A DNA stretch of 64,000 nucleotides from Nansenia antarctica (lineage: Eukaryota; Chordata; Actinopteri; Argentiniformes; Microstomatidae), in assembly GCA_963989245.1 (NCBI GenBank), contig OZ022341.1, forward strand, positions 77,327,859-77,391,858, given 5' to 3'. Under the pieces are notes generated by a model. The model saw only the letters and a program-made list of their open reading frames with translations, searched no databases and was not told the origin of the DNA. The translations under genes and the position numbers were made by a program. Below, one piece after another: positions 12,401 to 22,500 of the stretch (positions are counted from its first letter, which is position 1; every line of letters begins with the position of its first letter).

Positions 12401-15400
12401 CCGGAAGCGTGGGATCTTGCGGAGCAGCCGCTCTACGTTGGAGGTGCTGTTGATCTCGCTGGCGCCAGCTGGGCCCTGCGTCTTCAGCATTCCAACCAAG
12501 GTGTGCACTCGGAGCGCGAAGTCATCCAGCGCCCGGTCATCCTTGATGGGGGCCTGCTGTTCGAGGGCTTGCAGTTCAGCAAGGGCGTGGTTCCAGGGAC
12601 GACCGTAGCGGGCATCCAAGTCAGCGAGCGCTCTGGTGTAAGGTGTCGGTGCGGAGGCATGGGCCAGTACCATGTTGTGGGCTCTGGGGTTCCTCACATG
12701 CTGAAGGAGAATCGCATATTTGTAGGACTCTGAGCAGGAGTTGTCCAAGAGCGTGTCTAGGCAGATGCGTAGCTCCACATACTGGCTCCTGTCCTCGTCC
12801 TTGAAGAAGGGGAACTTGGGTCCCTCCACCTGGGGGAACATCCTGTAGTGGATCATCGGTGCTGGAGTGACGGTCTGGGTGTCCGGCCTGCATGCATTTT
12901 GGTGCACTGGAGGACCTAGGGGTGTGCTACGCTCTTGGGGGAGGACTCCCCTCCCGGGCAGCGACGCTGGCTCCCTCTGGGCCGCGTAGCGGTCGGGTCC
13001 CTGGTCCTCTTCCTTCCAGGTGGTCAGCTGGGCCTGTAGTTGGACAGTCCTGGCGGGGGTCATGGAGCCATCGGCGGGGGGTTCAGGAGATGGCACTCGA
13101 GAGGGCCGTGCGGATGATACTCTGGAGCTACAGGCCGACGGAGTTCTGCTGATGCACACGTCGCGCATGGTCTGCATCATTTCCTCCATCTTCTCTGCGT
13201 GCAGTTGCTCTCTCGCCATCTGCCTCTCCGCCGCGCGTTCCGCCCCCTCCATCTGGAGGCGCTCGCGCTCGTACTGGATGCGTTCACGTTCTAGCGCCTC
13301 CTGGCGCTGTCTCTCCGCCTGGAGGCGGTCGCGCTCCATCTGGAAGCGTTCACGTTCTAGCGCCTCCTGGCGCTGTCTCTCCGCCTCGCGTTCCGCTCCG
13401 TTCATCTGGAAGCGTTCACGTTCTAGCGCCTCCTGGCGCTGTCTCTCCGCCGCGCGTTCCGCTCCGTCCATCTGGAAGCGTTCACGTTCTAGCGCCTCCT
13501 GGCGCTGTCTCCCCGCCGCCTCCATCTGGAGGCGCTCGCGTTCTAGCGCCTCCTGGCGCTGTCTCCCCGCCGCCTCCATCTGGAGGCGCTCGCGCTCGAA
13601 ATGGATGCGTTCCCTCTCTAACGCCATCTCGGCCTGTTGGCGCTCCCGCTCTAACGCCATCTCGGCCTGTTGGCGCATATATTCTGACAGCGCGGCACTA
13701 CTCCCTCTGGAGTGCAGGCTATCCGCCCCAGAGGCATAACTGCCCACGGAAGCCCTGGACCGGTAGGAAGCCACTGAGCGGCAGGAGCTAGGTCTCGAGC
13801 GCGCCGTACTGGGAGGCAGATCGTTAAGGCTGAGGCCCTCCCTCTTCCGCCCGCAGGCGCTGTCGGACCGGGCCTCTCCTTCCTGTTCTTCCGTTTCCAC
13901 GGCAAAACCCTGCGGTTCTGCCATCTCATCCTCAGGCTGGTGCTCTTTGAGGGCTGTCTCAGTGCTAGCCACCCGCGCGCCGGCGGACACCTCGGCCTCT
14001 CCGACCACTGTATCCCGTGGAGTGCGCTCCTCGCTACCACTCAGTGAGCTTTCGAGCTCAAGCTCATACTCCTGTAACCTCGGAGGCAACCGCGGGACTC
14101 TCTGTGGTCGTGGCTCTGGCTCAGGGGGCGGAGAAGGGGGGGTAACTGTCTGGTCTGGTTGGCTGCGCTCAGCCATGCTATCACTACACTACCTATCCGG
14201 CTCGAAGGACCAATTGTAACCAGGGAGTAGCTGAAAAGGACTGTATAATTTAGGAAGGGGCTGGTTATCTAACTAATGGAGCTAAATAGGCAGTATAGGA
14301 GGATACAGGCAGGGGGCGCCAGCAAACCGTTCGACTAGCAGTTAATGTCGTTAGCATTAGCAAGGGAACTAGCATTAGCATTGGAGCTACAAACAACTAG
14401 CATTAGCATTGGAGCTACAAACAACTAGCATTAGCATTGGAGCTACAAACAACTAACACACGGTATTACATATGAACACACATTTATTACACATGACGGT
14501 TGTATACATCCCCAAATACACATTCCCTCCCGGCCGGCCACACACACTCTCAATCACTCACTGATAGTCTCTGGCCTGAACAGGCTTATAGTCCAGTGGC
14601 GTGGTGCGCGTTGAGGCCTGGTTGAATGGCCTGTGCGTCGATGAAGTGGTCCGCGTCGAAGCTCCGCTGGAGTCTGTGTTCGCTCGTGGAGGCGACGATT
14701 AATGTCCAGCTGGCGTCCCGCTTGGTCCAACGTTGAACACAACTAAAACGGGCTACCGTGGTACACTCGATAATCGCTTTCCTGGCGTCTTCAGTTGCTG
14801 CACGGGGTGCGCGCTGCTGAATCCGCCATCTTGGATCGGCTTCTCGTTATTCTCTCTCGTTCTGCTTCTCTCTCGTTCTGCTGCTCACCACACACTCACT
14901 GACTGACTCCGCCCTTCCGTCTCTTATATAGGCACCACCGAACGTAACATCCGGGTCACAGACACACCCCGGATATACTACGTCATCAACATATACATAA
15001 ACAGTACAATAATAATACATACACTTCACAAACGTATATAATTGTATAGAAAATAACAAAGGAAATACTAGGGGCAAAAATAGGGCTGGTTTGGGGAAAC
15101 TAAACTGGCACTAAACTGTGGGCCTTCACAACAGTATTTATTCGTCTTTTTAAATCGGTGGTTCAAATCCTTCTTCAGACACACTTTTTACTGCATTTCG
15201 TTGTCTGAATCTAATCTAAAATCTCATCTAAAAAAGTATGTAGGCTATAAAATTGTGGTGCAGGCTAATTTACAAGAACTGACACGATTACAATGGTGTT
15301 TGAAGCCTTTGCATGAAATCTTCGGTTAAATGTAAAAAAAAACACAAAAAAAACGTATTCAAGTCTCGAGCTCGCAACCTTCGGAACTCTAGCTGGTTGC

Positions 15401-18400
15401 CTTAACCACTGCGCCAGCCAGACCGCTGTGTCAAAAGCAATGCAAGTTAATAGACATACCTATTTATTTTATTTTATTTTTTACACTTTTTAATTTATTT
15501 ATCTATCGATCTATCTATCTATCACACTTTCAAATTATCAAATTATCTATCTATCACACAGTCAAACTATCTATCTCGTAAAAAGTGGGAACTAATATTT
15601 CCTAAAAGACACTTGATGGAACTGTCGTTCGGGATATAGTTTCCGCCTGTGAGACAATTTTGACGCACGCATTACTTTAGCCAGCCTCTTAGCCTGCTCG
15701 CGACCAGAATAACTCGGGAGGCTATGTTGCATAGCAACCAAACAGCGAATTATTTGAGCCACATTGATGGACCCGAACGCAAGATAAAATTATCGCCGAT
15801 TAGAACTTTATCGAGGATTAGAAGATAATCGACCTTCGTGGAATGGGCCTCTGGACTACAGGACAGCCACATGTAAACACTGTTATCCCCAATCTAACCC
15901 AGTCCTGGACTACAGGACAGCCACATGTAAACACTTTTATCCAAAGCGACTTACTACATTTGTCTAAAGTAAGTGAATCAGTTTACAAAATCGGGGAATA
16001 AAACATAATAAAAACAGACAAGAGAGAAATATGATAGAAAATCAATTTTAGGAATAGCAACTGCACTCTACTGCCCCCTACTGCCCCCTACTGCTCTCTA
16101 CTGCTCTCTACTGCACTCTACTGCTCTCTGCTGCTCTCTACTGCTCTCTACTGCCCTCTACTGCCCTGTACTGCCCTCTACTGCCCTCTACTGCTCTCTA
16201 CTGCTCTCTACTGCCCCCTACTGCTCTCTACTGCTCTCTACTGCCCCCTGCTGTTCTCTACTGCACTCTACTGCCCTCTACTGCTCTCTATGGAGAGGTA
16301 TGGAGGGGCGAGGTTATGGATGGCCTTGAAAGTATGGAGAAGGATTTTGTAATCGATGCGGTGTTTGATGGGGAGCCAGTGGAGTTGGTGTAGAATGGGG
16401 GTGATGTGACTGATGACAGGGGGTTCTGGTGACAATACGGGCAGCAGCGTTCTGGACCAGTTGGATCTTGAGGAGCAGTTTGTGGGGGAGACCAAAGAGA
16501 AGGGAGTTACAGTAATCTAGGCGGGAAGTGACGAGGGAGTGGACCAGGATTGCGGCGCTGTTGGGAGTGAGTGAAGGGCGGAGGCGGTTGATATTACGAA
16601 GATGGAAGTAAGCAGACCTGATGGTGTTGTTGACGTGGGAGTGGAATGAAAGGGTGCTGTCGAGGACGACACCCAGACTCTTAACCTGGGGGGAGGGGGA
16701 AACCAAGGAGTTGTCAATGTTGAGGGTGAAACTGGGGTGCTTGGTGAGTGTGGATTTGGAGCCAATGAGAATTACCTCTGTTTTATTACTGTTTAGTTTG
16801 AGGAAATTTGAAGTGAACCAGGATTTAAGTTCATGTAGACAGGCACAGAGGGAGGAGGGAGGGAGGGTGGAAGTGGGTTTGGAGGAAACGTAGAGCTGGG
16901 TGTCGTCCGCATAACAGTGGAAATGAATGTTGTATTTATGGAAAATCAGACCAAGTGGGAGGAGGTAGATGATGAAGAGGATAGGGCCAAGGACAGAGCC
17001 CTGGGGAACACCAGAGGAGAGGGGGGACGGATGGGATGTGAATGATTTTAACTGTATAAATTGAGTGCGGCCAGAGAGATAGGAATGGAACCAGTGTAGA
17101 TGGGTGTCAGATATACCAATGGAGGCTAAACGGTTAAGGAGGGTGGAGTGCGATATAGTATCAAAAGCGGCGCTCAGATCGAGTAGGATGAGGATGGATA
17201 TGAGTCCGGAGTCAGCTGCCATCAGGAGGTCATTTGTGATTTTGAGGAGGGCTGTTTCTGTGCTGTGAAGGGGGCGGAAGCCAGACTGGAACTGTTCATA
17301 GAGGTTATTGTTTGAGAGATGAGTATGAATCTGTAAAGCCACCACTTTTTCCATGATTTTTGAAAGAAATGGCAGGTTGGAGATGGGACGGAGGTTGTTG
17401 AAGATGTTGGGGTCTGAACCAGGTTTCTTCAGAATAGGTGTTCAGTGTTTCCTCCAGGAATTTTTACCATGGTGGCGGGTAGTGCTGACCGCGCGCGCGC
17501 GCGATTTTTTCGCGTGCACGCGCATGAAACGCGCACGCGCGCTAGGGATGGACGGTTTTTCGGTTAAACCGAAAACCGGGGTTTATAAAAATAGAAACGG
17601 TTTTTTATCAAAACCGTCTGAAACCGTTTTTTTTTTTTTTTTTTTTTTTTTCCCTATGTTGTTCAAAGAATAAAACTGGAACATGTCACATGTTTGTCGT
17701 GTGTGAAAATAACAATGATACAGTCTGAATCTGCCGCGCAATGAGTGAGAGGTTTGGTCAGTTGTGAAGAATAACTGAGGATTAATATCTAATTGGGATT
17801 ATATGTAAGGGTAACGAATCACTCTATGGGAAAGATAGTTGCCTTCAGTTATTGGTAGATAGGAAAGGTTTTTTACAATTACTCGCTTACATTTAATAAG
17901 ATCATTTTCGCTGCTCTCTGTAAAGCGCATTGGGTCACTTTTGTGAGAAATGCGCTATAGAAATAAAATGTGATTTGATTTGATATCAATCAATCAATCA
18001 AACTTTATTTATGTTCTATAGCACAAATCATGCATTGAATGTAACTCCAAGTGCAGTATTTACTAAACCACAATATAATAAAACAAGAGCTATACGGATC
18101 AAGAGTGTTTGTGCACAGCACCACTGTGTGTGAAGGCGCTACTGAAAGTGATGACAGAACGCATGTCTCAGAAGATACGCGGTCACTTAGTGACGCAAAG
18201 GTAGTTCTGTATTTATCTCTAGTACATTTATTTTGAAAGCTCTATTTTGACAGCTCTACCATGGGCACTTTTATTTTGATGGGGCATTCTTTGTTGATTG
18301 ACTTACGACAGTTCAGGACGAGTCAGTCTCGCGGCATGTGGTTTTTATGAAAAGCTTTAAGTATGTTCACTGCATAATTTTTATTTATTTTTTATAAATT

Positions 18401-19487
18401 TGTTTTTCAGATTTTATCCCTTTTTCACCCAATTTGGTAGCCAATTTAACCCAACTTAGCATCCAATTATCCCCTGCCTATTGCATAGGATCCGCCGCAC
18501 GACCCCGTGGCCGGCAGTCCCAGAAGAGGCCGCCAGGCAGACTAGGCTGACTGGCTCCTCGAGCCCAGTACCGTTATTCCGGCGCCCAGGGGGCGGTGTT
18601 GCGCGACGGATCCTAGTCCAGAAATACTCCTATACCGCCCTCGGAAGCGGCCGGCCAATATGCCGCTTCCCGTGTGCCTCGGCCATATCTGGATCTGGCG
18701 AGCCGGGATACGAACCCCGGCCCCGGTGGGCAGCATGCACTAGTGGCCAGTGCGTAGACCGCTACACCACCGTGGGGCGTTTTCACTGCATAATTCTAAG
18801 TCTAATATTTCAGTGATTATTGAGCAGTATTCAAATATTTAAATACATTGAGCAGCAGCTGAAACTTTGTCTAAGAACCCAGATATTGAGAAAGCAGTTC
18901 ATTCAATGAAGACGCTGTTCCAAGAGATGATCTTCCGTGCAGGCGAGCACCCTGGATCAGCGGAGCTGGTGTGTTAAGAGTTCATGTGTTTTCATGTATG
19001 GTGTAGCTTACAAAAGTCTGCCTTTCCACTTATATTTGTGAAACTAAGTAGCCTAAATGTGTTGCGACTGTGCTTACGGTGTTTTAATGGTGTTCGACAT
19101 GAGTGTATTGTAGCAGTAGGGCTCAATTATTTGAAATTGTCATTTTTTTTTTTCGGTTTTTTTTCCGTTTTTTTTTTCTTCCGTTTTTTTCCGTTTTTCG
19201 GTTAACCGGAAAACCGCGGTTTTAGTCTTTGACGGTTTTTCGGTTTCAATAATTGGAAACCGTCCATCCCTAACGCGCGCTCAAAACAACGTAATTTCAG
19301 CCAAAACTCGAGGATGGCCCAAAAAAATAAAATGTTTTCCTGTACTTCTCTCTTATTGTCTGTGTCTGCATGTTTTTCCAGCATGTAATTCCGTTGTCAA
19401 TAAAAAAATCGTCTCCCCTTCTTTTCATTATCATTATGGAGGCTTTATGGTTGTTGTAACTATTATTATTTTAATGATACAAAAACG

Positions 19488-19518
<31 letters not shown>

Positions 19519-22500
19519 GGTTAACTCGTGTCTCTCGGGTGTGTGCTGCAGCAGCAGCGAAATACCTACGTTCATAGCGTAGCGCATAGCTAACGCATAG
19601 CGAAATACCTACGTTCATAGCGTAGCGCATAGCTAACGCATAGCGAAATACCTACGTTCATAGCGTAGCACATAGCTAACGCATAGCGAAATACCTACGT
19701 TCATAGCGTAGCGCATAGCTAACGCATAGCGAAATACCTACGTTCATAGCGTAGCGCATAGCTAACGCATAGCGAAATACCTACGTTCATAGCGTAGCGC
19801 ATAGCTAACGCATAGCGAAATACCTACGTTCATAGCGTAGCGCATAGCTTCGCGCTTGTGGGTGTGTCTAGCGCTGTGAAGGTCTGAAAAGCGGCCTAAA
19901 TCTTTTTTTTTTTTTTTGGGTTGAGAAATCTGCATGGTGGCGGAGGAAATTCCATCGTGGCGGACCGCCACGATGAAATGCATGTAGAGGAAACACTGGT
20001 GTTATGGCTGCGGATTTGAGAGATGATGGGACAGAACCAGAGGTGAGGGAGGAATGGATGATTGCAGTTATCAGGGGCAGGAGAGAGGGGAGGGAGGCTA
20101 TGACCAGGGAGGAGGGCAGGGGGTCAAGTTGGCAGGTGGATGGCTTGGATTTCCGGATGAGTTTAGATAAATCGGCAGCAGAGGGGAGATGGAAGCAGGA
20201 GAGAGGTACAGAGAGGGGGGGATGGGGAGATAGGGGAGATGGACAACTGGACATAAGAGGGGTCAGTTGCTGGTGGATGTTGGCTATTTTTGAGTTGAAA
20301 AATGACATCAGGGAGTTACAGTGCTCAGTGGAGTAGAAGTGTGGGGGAAGGGAGTCGGGGGGGCGGAGTGAGTAGTTGACCACTGAGAACAGGGCCCTGG
20401 TGTTCCCAGCATCAGCAGTGATTTTGTCTGTAAGATATTGGGATTTGGCTGAGGAGAGGGCGTCTTTGTAAAGGAGGATGTGGGCATGGTGCATCTGTTT
20501 GTGAACAGTGAGACCGGTTTTTCTTGAAAGCCGCTCCAGCTGACGTCCTTTGGCTTTCACTCTACTGTCACACAATTATTCAGAGCTTTGAACGAGATTA
20601 TTAACACCCGAACAGCCATGGGTGGGGTCATTAACACTAGAACAGCCACGGGTGGGGTCATTAACACTAGAACAGCCATGGGTTGGGTCATTAACACTAG
20701 AACAGCCATGGGTGGGGTCATTAACACTAGAACAGCCATGGGTGGGGTCATTAACACTAGAACAGCCATGGGTGGGGTCATTAACACTAGAACAGCCATG
20801 GGTGGGGTCATTAACACTAGAACAGCCATGGGTGGGGTAATTTGACCTAGTGAGTAGAAATAAATTCTACCTTTGAAGTTGATCAAATTTCAGGACCCTC
20901 CTTTCATGACTTTTCTGAGATAAGTGCGTTCTATCTCCCAGTATCCTGACATGTTCTAAATCTACCTCGTATAAAGCTATTTCTATAACAGGTTTTACCC
21001 CAGTTACATACGCAGTAGTGATAGGATATTATATGTCTATGTACAGACAGTTATGAATGATAAACTGTACAGTAGGTCTCGCTATAGCTATCGCAGCAAA
21101 GTACTTGCAGTAGCCTACATTTGATTATGTCTGTAATTAGGGATGTTCCGATACTGATATCGGATATCGCCGCGATATTGGTCCTGAATGCTGGATCGCG
21201 GATCGCACCAGAAAAAAAAAGCGATCCGCGCTCTCGATCTGGTGTGTCACTCAAGTGACGACAACAGTAGTAGCCAGTGGTCACGTGCATGACCAGGGCT
21301 CGACAGTGCGACTGTTTTGGTCGCATTTGCGAGTGAATATATTTCTGTGCGACTTGGAAATACATTCAATAGCACCAGTGCTACTAAGAGACTGCTGAAC
21401 TACTGTCATGCGCAGTCAAACTTATGTGTATAAGCGATGAGGGAATGAAAACAGTGAACAGAAACGTGTGTCGCAGAAATGCTTCGCGAGTCCTATATGC
21501 GCTTAAATGCGCATAGTTCGTAGCGCTGTGTGCTTCCGATTTCATTACAAAGAGGTTAACCCTATATGTGCCTGACGTCTAACAACATTCAAATGACTCT
21601 ATGATGGTTATAGTTCAATGCTATTTTCTGACTTTTTGTAGGACAGGTGATGATAACCAGCGCTAGTTCCACAGACCGTAGTAGACTTTCAGACACAAAG
21701 AGACGCGGAGTTGGAGCTCAGTTTACTTGCAAGGAGAGTGATTCAGAGAGACCGTGTTTTAAGGGTCAGTCCAAATGGATCTGAAGTTCCACTCTCCAAG
21801 TCAGCCTTTATTAGAACAGAATGGAAAAAGGCGGAGACAGTTTTTTCATGAGGAAGTGCAGTCATGGGAAAGTCATCATGAGCAGTTTCTCTGCTGGGCG
21901 ATTCAGACAACACAATGACAGGAAGTGACAGGAAGCGGACGCCCAGCTGAAACTGAAGATAAGGGGTGGACAATGGGTGAGAAAAAGTTCATGCACATAA
22001 CCCAGAGTAAAAGGGTGTACAAGGTTCATGGTGTACAAAGTTCATATACAGAGCCCAGGAGTAAAAGGGCGTAGAGTTTTACACAGTGATACAAAGAATT
22101 ATATAGAACATTTAACTATCATTTTATCATTTATGAAAACATTGTCTTTAACTCTAACACTCTAACTTCATATTTTTTTGGATTTGTATGACACATCATT
22201 TGAAAGCTTATGATCCGTAGTTCCAATCCACAACACGTCGCATTTGTTGCTTTAATAAAGGCTGGCAGTCTTTAATTTAACTGTTGTTGGTGTGGACTAT
22301 ATACTGGGGAGGTATTTGTTATTATTCAGGGGCCAAAAAATGTATACAAATATCGGATCGGTATCGCAGATACCCGAAGCCCAGGTATCGGTATCGGTAT
22401 CGGTAGTCAAAAAGTGGGATCGGGACATCCCTATCTGTAATCCTCAACTGATTTTCATGGAACAACATGGAACAAATACAATTTTATTTATGATACAGTA

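Larger units (their letters stand above)
9353..15133 (-). mobile_element. Complete BEL/Pao-type LTR retrotransposon carrying a PRPF40-like host sequence
   Basis: Two 919-bp LTRs (9353-10271 and 14215-15133) begin TG and end CA and show no differences when read side by side. The 5-bp target duplication GTATT lies at 9348-9352 and 15134-15138. The element is oriented on the minus strand. Its primer-binding site next to the 14215 LTR complements the 3' end of tRNA-Tyr, and the only large ORF is minus. The internal region (3.9 kb) encodes Gag, protease, a captured PRPF40-type segment and the end of pol. RT, RNase H and integrase are missing, so mobility would need a helper BEL element. Identical LTRs imply very recent insertion. 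It sits in intron 2 of the zinc-finger gene, opposite to the gene's direction. Confidence 0.93.
8853..15850. mobile_element. TIR element (AGGCC...TTCCAC ends) split by a BEL retrotransposon
   Basis: Ends AGGCCGTTCCACTAAAG and, in complement, AGGCCCATTCCACGAAG form imperfect inverted repeats. The 4-bp direct repeat CTGG flanks them (8849-8852 and 15851-15854), and the surrounding tandem repeat continues seamlessly. Removing the LTR retrotransposon and its duplicated 5 bp leaves about 1.2 kb without transposase. It contains two tRNA-like segments. The superfamily is unresolved. Confidence 0.7.
17443..19998. mobile_element. TIR element, CAGTGTTTCCTC ends, copy 2, inside the LINE
   Basis: Same perfect 12-bp ends as the 5039-6002 element. 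GTGTT (17438-17442 and 19999-20003), or GGTGTT if the terminal G is shared, is duplicated, and the interrupted LINE frame confirms the insertion. Both ends match copy 1 for 140-240 bp; the middle differs, and holds a hAT element (17543-19272), a CT tract (about 19485-19515) and a 43-bp minisatellite (19557-19855). Confidence 0.82.

Noticed and set aside
12918..13739. Long plus-strand frame (239 codons) opposite the BEL Gag coiled coil
   Set aside because: It is the antisense shadow of the repetitive coiled-coil region.
15363..15424. Functional tRNA gene
   Set aside because: A and B boxes are recognisable, but the B box is degraded and stems do not pair; SINE or tRNA relic is more likely.
20579..20842. 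CRISPR-like direct repeats
   Set aside because: Units are contiguous without unique spacers, and the genome is vertebrate; a minisatellite.
20557..20886. Repeat peptides on both strands
   Set aside because: 30-bp minisatellite open in several frames; not protein-like.
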